Shown: positions 32,317-43,862, numbered from the stretch's first letter. The stretch is 64,000 nucleotides of DNA from Posidonia oceanica (GCA_037176725.1 JAZBRS010000026.1:103027501-103091500); one strand, 5' to 3'. Numbers and translations: made by a program. The notes: a model not told the origin generated them from the letters alone.

Positions 32317-34351
32317 TCTATTTGTTGGGCTTTATAAGGGCAAAAAAACCTTTGTGAAATGCCATGCTGGGGGAAATAAGAACTAAACATCTTATTCTTG
32401 AAATCGCCCCCTCCATCCGACTGAACAATTTTAATAGGAAGAGCTAGAAGATTTTCAATATTTTTATGAAATGAACAAAAGGTGGCAAATACATCAGACT
32501 TTTTAAATAGAGGAAAAATCCAGAGATATCGAGTACAATCATTGACTATAGCAGCATAATAACGGAACCCTGAAGTGGAGATGACTGGAGCCGGTCCCTA
32601 GACGTCCATATGTAGGAGCGTGAGTGGTTGGGAAGCGGTGACTTCACGAGGAGAGAACGGCAACTTAGTGGATTTTCCCAGTGGACAAACATGACAGGTA
32701 GAATTGGTGCCACTTGAAGGAAGTTGAAATCGACAAAGAATGAAATCAACAATGGACAAACCTGGGTGACCAAAGCGCATATGCCAAAGAGAAGGAAACA
32801 CACGTTCACTAGAGAGGGCCTGAATGCAAGTGGAGGGTGATGAGCCATGAATGTAGTACAATCCACCAGAGCTAGGACCATGGAGATGAATTTTCCCCGT
32901 GCATTTGTCCTTCACAATGAAGTTGTTAGCATCTAAATTGAAGGAGGAATTATTCTCAGAAGCAAATTGTTGAATGGACAGAAGATTTTTAGATAAGGTA
33001 GGAACACGAAGAACATGGCGAAGAACAAAGGTATCAGACGAAGTATGAAGAGAAAGTTTGCCGATGTGAGTAATGGGAAGAGAGGAACCATTACCTACCA
33101 CGATAGAGTCGTTACCTGTATATGGCTGCACCTGGGTGAGAGAAGATAAAGGCGGTGCCATGTGGTGAGAGGCGCCTGAGATCAAACACCATGTGTAGTT
33201 GGAAGGATCTGAAATAGAAGTTCCAGCCAAGCTCTCAGTAATGGTGTTGTGGCGTTCATGACAGGTGCAAGCGATGTGCCCTTGCTTGTTACAAATTTGA
33301 CAAGCCACAGAAGGTGGAGTAGGAAGGAGGGGTGGACGACCATCGAAGAAAGGAATCGGATGATGACCGCTGGGATAGTAAGCTCCTTGTAAATAGAAAG
33401 GTACACGACCTCCTTGTCCTCGACCATGAGCATGAGTCATGACCCCGACCACGTCCTCGCCCTCGAGAGTTGTTAGAGTTGGTGCAGTGACTGGAGTTGG
33501 TAGTGGAAGGATTGGACAGAGGGGAGCTCCCCGGAGTAGAAGTAGCCATCAAAGCGGCGCCAGAAATTAACCACTTGGGATGTAAAAGCCTCTCCTCTTG
33601 TATAAGAAGATCGAACAACACATCAAAAGTGGTTGATGGTTGGAAATGCAAAGAAGTAATGAACTCTTTGTATTCATGGCCAAGTCCGTCGACTACATAG
33701 TCAATAAGATCGCCGCTGAGAAGAGGACAACCAATGGAGGACAGAGTCAGAGTGGGCCTTGGCCGAGAGGAGATTTTCAGACATCGACTACTCTAGAAGC
33801 TTCTTTAAAGATCGGAGTTGATCTTTGACAGAGTGGATGTGGATTTTCCCAAGAGGAGAGAGCCACTTGTCGAAGAGTAACCAAGCCTCCAACATCGTTG
33901 TACAAGGAAGAATCAATGTCTGTATAGTGGATGCCACCATCGCCTTTATCCAACTGAGTACAAGGTGAAAGGTTCTAGACCAGAAGGAGAAGGCCGGATT
34001 TGGAGTGTAGTTATCGGAAAGAGTGGCGACGGGTGGAGTATGAGATGGGTCGATAACATAAGACAAATCATGAATTGCAAGAACATCCTTGAACTGAGAT
34101 TGCCAGCACAAGAAGTTGTTCCTATCCATGGGGGTGTGGCAGTGGTGGGAGATGTTGAAAGAAGTGGGTAGTGTGGAAGAAGAAGTGGAATGAGTAGGAG
34201 AAGAGATAGTAACAAACCCATGTGAAAATGAAGAAGAACAAGGAGAAGCCACCGCCATGGCAAAGACACTAGGATCATATGGAACCTGATACCATGTAGA
34301 AAACAAAACCCTAGAGCTAAAGAGGGTGGAAGAATAGAGTAGAAAAGGCAC
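32317..34351 (-). pseudogene. Copia-1: gag, zinc knuckle, protease, integrase core
   Basis: On the minus strand, 34351-33788 encodes a copia-type gag (FSHGFVTISSPTHS, then MDRNNFLCWQSQFKDVLAIH). It continues in shifted frames to a CCHC knuckle, CQICNKQGHIACTC, near 33295. The protease site reads WCLISGASHHM (near 33185), where an Asp would be expected before SGAS. A GAG-pre-integrase segment follows (SLWHMRFGHPGLS, CHVCPLGKSTKLPF). Integrase core remnants (for example GICALVTQVCPLL in another frame) run to the hAT insertion. At least two frame shifts are needed to connect the parts. Copia polyproteins are normally one frame of about 1,300-1,500 residues. Confidence 0.85.
34281..34294 (-). promoter_or_regulatory. 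Primer-binding site of copia-1
   Basis: On the minus strand it reads TGGTATCAGGTTCC just after the LTR end TTTTCTACA. The first nine bases match the Met-tRNA primer type. Confidence 0.85.
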
Positions 34352-34480
34352 TGTGCTCTCTGGCCTCCATGTATATTTATATGAAGCCTTTGTACAATGT
34401 ACAATATAGTATATGAAGATGTATAAAAGTAATCGTATAGTCTAGCTAACTCTAGAAGTTTCTATGTCTCTCCTTTAGGG
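34298..34480 (-). repeat. Copia-1 LTR (5' side, outer limit uncertain)
   Basis: Minus-strand LTR ending TTTGTTTTCTACA. It has a TATA-like CATATAAATATA (about 34370-34381) and, about 70 bp upstream of it, CTCTAGAAGTTTCTA (34450-34464), which resembles a heat-shock element. The LTR start was not identified. Confidence 0.6.
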
Positions 34481-34910
34481 GCCCTCCGATGCTGCTGCAA
34501 GGACTTGACTGGCTTCGATTTCTATGTCCTCGTCAACGGCATTTGGTCGATGAGGCATAGGGCGGAGTTTAGAAAGGTTGTGCATGAGAACTACTGCTTG
34601 CTTGATTGATGGGCTTGTTGTCTTTGAAAGGGATCCATTGAAGTACGTGTTTGTTAGTGGATGGAATTTGGATGATTCAAGGACTGTGATGATGGAGGCT
34701 GGGGGTAAGGTGTTCATGCACCACATTGAGGATGGAAGAGTCGAGGTTTTTGATGGGGCTCATGGTGGCAGCGGAGGGTGGCATCGAAGGCATAACTACT
34801 TCCCTTTCAGAAACTAGACTAGAATTCAAGTTAGGGTTTGTTTTTTTTCTTCCCAGCATCAGTAGTACGTGCATGGTTGCATTCTGGATTTTTGTTGTGG
34901 GAGGGTGATA
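34481..34910. other. Unassigned stretch with open frames on both strands
   Basis: A plus-strand frame (34578-34817) contains LKYVFVSGWNLDDSRTVMM and EAGGKVFMHHIEDGRVEVFD. The minus strand is also open (34726-34475). The sequence is less repetitive than its surroundings and has gene-like base composition. I do not recognise the family. It may be a host-gene fragment trapped between two copia elements or part of one of them. Confidence 0.3.
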
Positions 34911-35491
34911 GTTAGATTACGATTGCTTCATTAAGATTTAAGAAGATTTAGTTTGCATGGATGCATGTAATTAGGTTTCAATGTACTAGTTTGTAGTGTT
35001 TGATGGATAATGCAATTTTGAGTTACATTGTTTAGTAAGTGATATTTGAAGAATGAAGGGAAATCGAGTGAATTGACATTTATTCTACAAATCTCAAGTT
35101 TATCCATGTATTTTTCCTCATATATGTTTTGTTAAAAATAAAAGGAAAGGATATTGTGATTTTTTAACAATCTATTCCCACATCCAAGAAAAGTTGCAAC
35201 ATTATACCCTTTTAAATTTTATTTTTAATCACCTGCAACATTACACATGTGCTGATGTGCATGTGCTTTTTGCTGGTTAGAAGTGCAAAGATATGCTAAC
35301 TCCTCTATCTCTTATTAACATGAGGAAAAGAATATACATAGATACATGGAGCTCTCTAGAATTTTCTAGAGAGGCAAAAGCAAAAGTTGTTATAACAAAC
35401 TAATTCTGTTACAGATTGTTATAATGGCTTGGCTGACTCAAATTGGAGGTTGCTAGACGTGCACTGGTCATCCTTTCTTTGTGCATTATCA
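34911..35491 (-). repeat. Probable 3' LTR of copia-2
   Basis: Read on the minus strand, the purine tract CTTGAGGGGGCC (35492-35503) is followed by TGATAATGCAC at 35491, a normal PPT/LTR junction for copia elements. The LTR contains CTCTAGAAAATTCTAGAG (35354-35371), a heat-shock-element-like palindrome. Its far end was not identified. Confidence 0.6.
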
Positions 35492-38010
35492 GGCCCCCTC
35501 AAGTGTAGCCTAGGAGGAACCACAACAAACTTGACTTTGCTTTGAAGAAAAGGTTGTTTACTCAATGGTTTAGTTAACGCATCAGTCAGTTGATCTTTTG
35601 AACAAATGAACCAAACATCCAAACGTTTTGTTGCAATTTGTTCTCACACAAAATGATAGTCAATGGAGATGTGTTTTGTACGAGAGTGAAACAAAGGATT
35701 TGCAGCAAGACAAGTGGCTCCTATGTTATCACACCAGAGAGTCGGTGGTTTTGGCTGAGGAATACATAATTCCTTCAGAAGCATGGTTAACCACATTAAC
35801 TCACTTGCAATGGAGACCAAGCTGCGATATTCGGCTTCAGTGCTAGACCAAGCAACTATTGTCTGTTTCTTAGATGACCAAGAGATCAATGACTATCCGA
35901 AGAAGATGCAGTAAGCACCCTGAGAACGATGATCATCACTATTAGTGGCCTAATCAGCATCAAAGAAGGCATGGAGCTAGAAAGAAGTAGAGGGACGAAG
36001 AAGGAGGCCACGAGTGATGCTACCCTTTAAGTAATGAAGAGTACGCTTAACTGCAGCAAAATGAGTGGATGTTGGTGAAGACATACTGACAAACTTTGTT
36101 TACAGCAAATGCAATGTCTAGTTTGGTAATTGTGCAATACTACAGGGCACCAACAATGCTTCGATATTCAACTACAGAAGATAGAGGATCAGCATCAAAA
36201 CGTGATAAGTTTGAGGAGCTTGCAAGAGGAGTAGCACAAGGTTTAATATCAGCATAGTGGAACCGACAAAGAAGATCAACAATGTATTTCGTTTCTGAAA
36301 GATGAAGACCATCCATAGTGCGCTGTATCTCAATGCCAAGGAAATAGTGAGCTTCCCCAAGATCTCTAACAGCAAACACAGAGGCTAGCTTAGATATTAA
36401 CTTATTAATCTCTGAGGAGGAAGAATCAGTGACAAGAATATCATCAACATATATAAGAAAATAGATTGTGTAATGCAATGTATGCTTGATGAAGAGAGAA
36501 GCATCATACTTGAAATCAACAAATCCATCTTGTAGAAGAAATACCCGAAGATGATTGAACCAGGCCCTGGGAGCTTGTTTAAGCCTATAAAGAGAGCGAT
36601 GCAATTTGCAAACATGATTGGGAAGGTTAGGGCCAACAAACCCTGTCGGTTGTTTCATGTAAATAGTTTCAGTAATAGTACCATGAAGAAAAGCATTACT
36701 GAAGTCTAATTACTTGATAAGCCACTCTCTAGAATGAACAAAGCTGAGGATTGTTCTAATTGTGTTAGGCTTGATAATAGGGCTAAAAGTTTCAACATAA
36801 TCAACACCCTCTTGTTGCATGTAACCCTATGCTACTAACCTTGCTTTGAATCTTTCAATACTGCCATTAGATTTCTCTTTAATTCGGTAGATCCACTTGC
36901 ACCTAACAATGTTCTTACCAGGAGGTGGAGAGACCAAGCTCCAGGTGCTGTTCCGGAGAAGGCCGTTGTATTCATCAGCCATGGCCAAACGCCAACGTGG
37001 ATCCTTGGATGCCTAAGTATAAGAAGTAGAGGGCAAAATAGTACTGGTAATAGTGAGGGTATATTTTGGATTAGGTCGTTTGATGCCATGTCGGGATCTT
37101 GTTTCCATAGGATGAGTAGAGATAACAGGCGGCGGATTAGATAAAGGAGGAGAAGGGGAAGAGGAGGATCTAGAAGATGTAGACGAAGGAGTAATAGTAG
37201 TGGGCTTTCATAAGGAAGGCTAAGAATTACAAGGAAATATAATTGGAGTAAGATAGGAAGAGGTAGATGGGCTAGTAATGGGCTGGAAAGAATTACCTTG
37301 TAATTCTTAGTCTTCCTTATGAATCAATTTCATAAATCAATTTCATTAAAAATGACATCTCTTGAGATATAGGTTTTTGCTGTAATTGGAGCAAAGCAAC
37401 AGTAACCTTTATGAGAAGAAGAGTAGCCAAGAAAGATACATAGGGTGGTACGGAAATCAAACTTATGTCTATTGTATCGTCGTAAATTGGGATAATAAGT
37501 ACAACCAAAAACTTTGAAAAGAGAGTATTTGGGTTTCTGGCCTAAAAGAAACTTAAATAGGTTTTTGATGGACTTGGACTGAGTAGGTAATCTGTTAATT
37601 AGAAAAACAGATGTCATAACAGCCTCAACCCAAAAAACTTTAGGAAGGGAGGCATGGGCTAAGAGAGTAAGACCAGAATCTACAATATGACGCCACTTTT
37701 GTTTGGAAGCTCTATTTTGTTGATGAGAATAAGGGCAAGAAAATCAATGGGTAATACCATGAGTTAACAAAAATTGTTTGAATGCTAAGTACTCACCCAT
37801 ATTGTCATTTTGAATTGAAATAATTTTATGTCCAAATAAGTTTTCAACATTTTTCTTGAACATAATGAAAATAGGACAAGCATCGGACTTAACTTTCATT
37901 GGAAAAATCCAAATATACTTAGAATAGACATCAAGAAACAAAATATAATATTTGAAGAATGTAAAATGTGGGAGTCGTTTTACATCACGTCTTCCAAACG
38001 ACATCATCAC
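35419..38010 (-). pseudogene. Copia-2 pol: integrase, reverse transcriptase, RNase H
   Basis: Minus-strand order is integrase core (38010-37744: FLDVYSKYIWIFPM, SIQNDNMGEYLAF), integrase C-terminal region (37617-37330: NRLPTQSKSIKNLFKFLLG, YISRDVIFNE), RT (37089-36140: GFVGPNLPNHVCKLHRSLYR, then YVDDILV and VRDLGEAHYFLGIEI) and RNase H (35889-35644: WSSTEAEYRSL, LWCDNIGA, TKHISIDYHFV), ending with SKDQLTDALTKPL (35600-35560). Frames shift between pieces and several stops are present. Gag and protease are missing, because sequence beyond 38010 is a tandem repeat. RT motifs differ from copia-1, so this is a separate element. Confidence 0.88.
37205..37325. repeat. 25-bp inverted repeat within copia-2
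   Basis: CATAAGGAAGGCTAAGAATT (from about 37208) recurs in reverse near 37296-37321, a stem of about 25 bp with one mismatch. The spacer is about 65-70 bp. Confidence 0.75.
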
Positions 38011-38758
38011 AAGTTTTATTTCCCTTCACTTACATCACGAGAAGATTTATTCTCCTTCCAAAACTTTTTGACAATGCGACAACCGTCATGTCACACACAC
38101 GATTCCGATGCAACAACATTGGAGCAGCAACTCTTCTTGGCTCGCCAGTGCGACTGTGAGAGTGCACAGCTGCTGAGGTGCACCTCAGGAATCCTGCACT
38201 CTCACGGTTCATCGCACGATTCTTGCCACCAGAAGTTGTGCAGATAGTTGCGTCATTGAATCGCGATTCTATCACGTAGTGCACTCTATCAATCTGTTGC
38301 ATGGCTCGCGCTGCTAGAAGTTGTGTATAGACGGTCGTACCATTGATTCGCGATTCAATCACATCGTGCTCTCTCATAGTCTGTTGCACAATTCACACCA
38401 CCAAAAGTTCAATTTACACAGACGGTCGCACCTTTGAATCGCGATTCTGTCGCATTATGCTCTCCGACAGTCGGTTACACGACTCACGCCACCACCAGAA
38501 GGTGTGCACAGACAATCACCAATTGCGATTTTGTCACGTCGTGCACTCTACTACTCTGTTGCACGGTTCACGCCACTAGAAGCTGTGAACAGACGGTCAC
38601 AACCATTGAATCATGACTCTGTGACATTGTGCTCTCTAACCGTCTATTGCACAATTCCCGCAACCTCGAAGGTTCAATCTGGTTTTACAATGAGAGAAAT
38701 GCTGCATGATCAAATAAAACATAACTCACTATTACTTCAGTTAGGGAGTTGTAGGTTC
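38011..38758. repeat. ~90-bp tandem repeats with GAATCGCGATTC palindrome
   Basis: Five or so units start near 38251, 38342, 38434, 38520 and 38607, with more divergent ones upstream from about 38090. Each carries a version of GAATCGCGATTC, GTGCTCTC, CTGTTGCAC and ACGCCAC followed by AGAAG. Several weak ORFs on both strands follow the repeat and are not genes. The block lies between truncated copia-2 and the 17-kb element. Confidence 0.8.
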
Positions 38759-39097
38759 TGTGGATGTGGATTTGAGATGTGTAGATGAATATGAAGTAGT
38801 CAGTACTTCCACGACGTCGCCTATTTATTGTGATTGTCACTCGTCGATTTGCAAAAGCTGACTGACAAGATGCCTAGGGGAGATATAGATGATGTGGATC
38901 GTTGGCTCACTGGATCAACGGCAGGATGTCGTCCAGCGGCGTCCTCGTGCTATGTGAGCGTGCTCCTTTCCTTCAAAATAAACAGAATAAATCTAGGTAA
39001 GTCTTGGTGTAGTAAATAGATCAGATAAACAAGAAATAACGTAAATAAATGCAACTAATATTAACCAAGGGTGGTTCCCTACATGCATATGTTGTGG

Positions 39098-39788
39098 TAG
39101 GGGTAGGTATGGTTCAGTTTGATTCGGTTTGAAGCAAAACCACAAACCATACCATATGGTTTGGTTTGAAAATTTGTATGGTTCAGTTTGGTTCGGTTTG
39201 AAGCAAAATCACAAACCAAACCATATGGTTCGGTTTGAACAATTTTCAAACCAAACCAAACCATTTTACCTATTGAAACCGAACCACTCAAAATCGGTTC
39301 GGTTTGTGGTTTAACCATTTAATAAAATATATAGAAAAAATAAAATATTGATAGTGAAAAATGAAAGAATATAACCAGATATAAGATAGAAAAAAATTAA
39401 ACAGTATATTAAATTATTAACCACAAGTCACAACCACAACAAGTCATACACGATTAAACATAATTTATTAAAAGAATAACATTATCTAAATAACATTGTT
39501 TGTTCGTCCTTGTTACAGCATTACGGGTTACTCTTCACTCAGTTTATATTCTTTTAAATATTTAATATACATATAATATATTAACATATATAACCTATAT
39601 TAGGTATGGTTCGGTTCGGTTCGGTTCGGTTAAACCGCTCCTGAAACCACAAACCAAACCATATGAGTCGGTTTGGAGATATTTCAAACCAAATCGAACC
39701 ACTGAATTTGAAAAACCGAACTGAACCACTAAAAATGGTTCGGTTCGGCTCGGTTAACCGGTTTAGGTGATTTGGGTGCCCACCCCTA
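39098..39788. mobile_element. hAT-type MITE, 691 bp
   Basis: The ends are TAGGGGTAGGTA and, inverted, TAGGGGTGGGCA. The flanks TGTTGTGG (39090-39097) and TGCTATGG (39789-39796) are an 8-bp TSD with two changes. The paralogous LTR at about 51333-51345 has a single TGCTATGG and no insert. The interior is highly self-complementary (runs of AAACCATATGGTTTGG). It is non-coding. Confidence 0.9.
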
Positions 39789-40106
39789 TGCTATGGGTCC
39801 TAATTAAGGAATGCAAAATGAAATAAAATAGATTAGAAGAAATACTCCATTCACCCTCGTGCTCTTATGGCGTGGAGTGAGGAAGTGGAGGCACGGACGG
39901 AGCTCCGGCTAAGCTATGATCTCTGGGATCTAAAGTAGATGATCTCTGGGATCTAGGGTTTCTCAAAATAATTTGACAGAGTAGAGGCTAGGGAACTCTC
40001 AGAATCTCTCTAGCTCTCAATCTAGAAAATGGCTCCTACCTTAGGAAATATCACTAGAAACTCCTAACCCTAAAAAGTGCCTCCCCTTGAGCAGTAGCTC
40101 TTAGAG

Positions 40107-40116
40107 CCTTTTTATA
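40107..40116 (-). promoter_or_regulatory. TATA box of the 17-kb element (copy A LTR)
   Basis: On the minus strand it reads TATAAAAAGG. The same site is conserved in copy B at about 51663-51672. It probably sets the transcription start about 30 bp downstream, leaving about 1.3 kb of R/U5. Confidence 0.65.
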
Positions 40117-40147
40117 GAGGTGTGGGGCTCGAGTGGATAATATCTAG

Positions 40148-40606
40148 GAATTTTCTAGAGAAAAATTAGATATTTTAGCAAGTCGCCTCTAGGAGCGGCG
40201 ACAAGCACAAATATCCCAAATTAATGACGTGGAAGTCCACTGTTCGGGTAACAAAACGGTCAACGTCAGCTAGTCGCCGCTTAAAGTGGCGATTGGTTGT
40301 AGATATTTTAGCGAGACAAAGTCGTGCTAGATAGCGCAACAGATAACAGCAATTTCCACGTCAGCTAGTCACCGACATTAGTGGTGCCTAGGATAGATAT
40401 CTTTATTTTTAATGACGTCGAAGATATGAATAAAATATTTGTGGAGTCTAGTCACCGCTCCTGGCGACGCCTAACTCCTGGAATATTCCAGACTTAATTT
40501 TAAATGTGATTTTAGATTTTTAAGAAGGATATGACACATTAAAAATGTGTTAAAAATTAGGATAAAGTTTGGTTGTCATCCAAATCTAGGATTTTCTAGA
40601 ATCTTC
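40148..40606 (-). promoter_or_regulatory. Cluster of three heat-shock-element-like motifs (copy A LTR)
   Basis: The sites are GAATTTTCTAGAG (40148-40160), GAATATTCCAGAC (40481-40493) and TTCTAGAATCTTC (40594-40606). The last is a perfect three-unit nTTCnnGAAnnTTC. All lie upstream of the minus-strand TATA box, the nearest by about 30 bp. Copy B keeps them (see 51705-52184). Function is inferred from motif form and position. Confidence 0.55.
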
Positions 40607-41315
40607 ATTAATCAATTATTTTTAATATGATATACATAATATACCATATATTTAATGTTGGAGAAAAATCATAGAAATTTCAATAATTATGGGAGAAATG
40701 TTATAATAGTTTATAAAAATCCCATATATTGTATTAATGCCCAGGATGACAAAATATGCTGAGAGAGTGTGGCAGGATGCTAATCGCCTGTCTCTATGGC
40801 GACATCACAGTCTAGTCGCCAGCTGTGTTGGTGGTGACTAGATGTGTCACCTTCTACAGAGGCAACAAGCTGGTCTTTTTGCATTTTTAACCGTCTTTTA
40901 TCTTAATTCAGAGAAACATGTTAAAGGCTCGGAAAACTTCAGGAATTCCATGAAATCGTAAAAACAACTTCTTTAACATTAAGATACTCAAATCTGTCAC
41001 TGATTTGAGTGAAATGAGAGTATTAACTTTACTACAGCTAATAAACTATCACTAAATAAGGTTAAAGGGACTCAAACTTGCCACTAGTTTGAGTAGAATA
41101 AAAGGTATTCAGGGTGCTCAAACTTGTCACTTGTTTGAGTGTGTTAGCTCTGCCACAGTCAACGACCTTGAACCAAGTAAAATCAAGTGTTGTTTTTAAG
41201 TAAATCACGGAAAAACTGGAGAATGTATTACTAGTCCTTAGTTATGTGATTTAGGACGCCTCAGAGGTTCCTATCCTTAATAAACTCTCGGAAATGCGAA
41301 AATGGGATATCTACA

Positions 41316-41329
41316 GATGCCCCTCCTTA
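41316..41329 (-). promoter_or_regulatory. Polypurine tract of the 17-kb element
   Basis: On the minus strand TAAGGAGGGGCATC ends directly at the 3' LTR, which begins TGTAGATATC. Confidence 0.75.
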
Positions 41330-41356
41330 GAGTTGATCTTGAAACAAGATCAACTC
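41330..41356. other. Perfect 12-bp-stem hairpin next to the PPT
   Basis: GAGTTGATCTTG, a three-base AAA loop and CAAGATCAACTC form a perfect inverted repeat immediately upstream (minus sense) of the polypurine tract. Confidence 0.85.
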
Positions 41357-43862
41357 AAAGGTAAGAATGATGTCCCATTTAGCATTTCCTGAAGAGGAGA
41401 GCTCTATCTCAAACAATCCGCTGTTAGGGATAACTAAATAAAGAAAACAAAAAAGAAGGGATGAACTGACTCGATTTCGGGAGATTGTCACACAGCAGAG
41501 TGGTTCGATTGAATGCCATCATATTGAAGACTCAAGCATGGAGGGGTCAAGCCGGTTTCGGAGCTATTTGTCGTAGCCGACATCAAGACCTTGTCAACCA
41601 TGTAGAGATATACTTCAACGGGGTAGAAACTAAGGAGGAGATCGTGGGGATTTTACCCTATCGCCGATCGAAAGGAAGTGCTCTTATGGCATCATGTTTG
41701 AGATTTTACTCAGATTGGAATGGATAAAAAGATAGGTAAGAATTGAATGATTTTGGGAGGATCACATATTCTAAGGGTTTCTAACACTCTTGAAGAACAA
41801 CGCTCCGTTCGTGCTCCACTTCCAATGATATGAGAAATAAATGCATAGATGCATGATTCAAGCAAACAATGATGATGCAAGGTCAACGCAATGCAATGAA
41901 TGGTCCATATGCTAGGTTAAGCCGGCGGGGTACGGTTGGTCCTAAACCATATGGACATATGCAAAATGAATGAATGCAATTCGTTGTAGTCAAGTGTTTT
42001 CCGTCCTCGAGTGTGACCAGTACTCTTGGGAAAGTACCGTCGTCCCAAAACTCGATTTGGCAAGTAAAGAGGTTCAATGATTAAAGAACAGGGTGAGGGT
42101 GTGAACCCTTTATTTGCCAAACTGGGGTTTACCTTTTAGTCAAAATAGATGTGCCTTTGCACCATATGAGCCCCCAAGGCGTGAGCTCATTCTTCATATT
42201 GTAAGATTTACACCTGCACACTTAATAACACATATTAGTAATCATAGGTGGACCTTTCCCAGTTCCTAGGAAGATTGACTAAGTTATACTTGTACAGAAA
42301 ATAAAGTAGTCACTTAATCAATATTGCTTGCTTTTATCTGCTTGGGAACTAGGTGGAGAGGATTAGTCTTGGGCTCAGCTGAGAGATGGAAAATTGGAGC
42401 CCAGTGGACGTCAATTATGAGTCATCCGTAGATGCTTTAAAGATTATTTCATAAGCAATGTCTTTGCTGAGAAAACACACTCAAGCCGTGAGATACGCTT
42501 GAGTAAGGCACTATCTTCAAATCCAAGGTGAATCAATTGTTGCATCACCAGCCAGACTAACTCCAGTTTTCCTACTAGTATGTAAGGTGGATGGTACTTC
42601 TTTTTATGGTTTTTCCTTAGATTTTTCAGATTTTCTGATTTATTTGGCTCTTTTTGGATTTTCTAATTTTTTGGGTTTTTGGGTTTTCTGTTTTTTTTTT
42701 GTTTTTTGGATTTTCTATTTTTTTTTCTATTTTTTTTGCCTTTTGGATTCTTTTTTGCTTGATGAGTGTGGTCACAACCTTTTCTTCTTAGAGATCTGGC
42801 ATTATTACCTCACATTATCTAGGGTGAGAGGGCCTTCCCTTCTATCATGCTTGGTCTTTTGAAAACTTAGGACCTTATACTAGCCTTAGTTGATTATTGT
42901 CTCCTTTATTTACTCAATCCTTGAACTTCTAGGGTTCCCTGCCCTTTGCCTGTGAGTGAGATAGGATGGGGGAGGTTTGAAGTACAACAAGCTCTCAGCA
43001 TCAGCTTGAGCTTTTAGGTTCCGCTTGCTAGGTTTGGTCCTAGTGCACTTTTTATATTCCTTGGGGTTTCTTTTGGTTTTTCTTTGCTTTCTTTTCTTTC
43101 TTTTGCTTTTCTTTCTTTTGGGATTCCCTTCTCTTGTTATTTCCTATAAGTGCCTGCCCATCACTGCCTTCCGGGCTTATGCTATGATGACACACTTACT
43201 AAGCATCTGTTGTCTCACCCCATTTTGAGTACCTGCCCTTCACTACCTTCCGAGCTTACGCTATGACAGTGTACCCACATTTTCGTGCACTCCCCTCTTT
43301 TAGGCGCTTTTCTAGGTTGGGTTAGGCACGCTCATCCATCACCACCCTCTCGGATTTACGTTAGGATGCAACGCTATTTAGGGCAAGTGGATTTTATGAT
43401 ATGCCTTAGCTCTGAGCTCGCCTTTCTCTCACCTCCCCGTGCAAGTGTATGTGTAGACAGGACAGAGTTGAGGTTACCCTAGTTGCTGAGTTCCTTTTCT
43501 ATTTGGGATACAACTTTCTTCCCTCGACTAGGGCTCAGTCTTTGGCTCTTTCTAGAGTTTAGCATGCTAATTAAGGGTGTACTTCTAGAGTACATGCAAC
43601 TTCCATAGATCAGAAGATATCTTCAGGTTGTCACAACCAGTTGGTGGACCTTCCCTGGGTGTTACATTCTCTACTTCAAACCCTAGATAATATTTTGGTA
43701 AGTCTGTCTGGTGCTCTAAGTTGTTGGGCGTAACTTACACTCATTAATCATTATTTTGATTTTATTCTTATTTATTATTTAGCATAGCAAAAAATAAAGG
43801 AATAAAAGAAAAGGGAAACTAAATGTCTTATGTACATATTTTACAATAAATAAACACTGCCC
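41357..43862. other. Non-coding 3' interior of the 17-kb element
   Basis: No polymerase, integrase or protease motif is seen on either strand. It contains T-rich stretches (about 42590-42770 and 43060-43130). Short repeated phrases occur around CACTGCCTTCCGGGCTTA (43161) and CACTACCTTCCGAGCTTA (43239). Two-strand ORFs here are low-complexity products. Confidence 0.6.

Larger units (their letters stand above)
28988..34480 (-). mobile_element. Degenerate Ty1/copia retrotransposon, minus strand, 3' truncated
   Basis: Read on the minus strand it runs from an LTR (end at about 34298) and Met-tRNA primer site through gag, zinc knuckle, protease and integrase to the beginning of RT, where it stops at about 28988 against the hAT pseudogene. 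RNase H and the 3' LTR are absent. It is interrupted by a solo LTR (29755-30028) and a hAT-type element (30533-32308). The outer limit of its LTR is uncertain. Confidence 0.85.
38759..41315 (-). repeat. 3' LTR (copy A) of the 17-kb element
   Basis: It is homologous to 48042-48190, 51159-52292 and 55193-55797. It contains a hAT MITE (39098-39788) absent from the other copy and shows the uninterrupted target for the two insertions found in copy B. By eye the copies differ by several per cent. Confidence 0.92.

Noticed and set aside
35414..35424. TGTAACAG on the minus strand as the copia-2 LTR start
   Set aside because: The purine tract CTTGAGGGGGCC followed by TGATAATGC at 35491 is a better PPT/LTR junction and matches the end of the pol frame.
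38250..38670. Possible CRISPR-like array
   Set aside because: Units are contiguous tandem repeats of about 90 bp without unique spacers, in a plant genome.
42587..42862. Hydrophobic ORF resembling a membrane protein
   Set aside because: Generated by T-runs giving Phe and Leu codons in non-coding interior of the 17-kb element.
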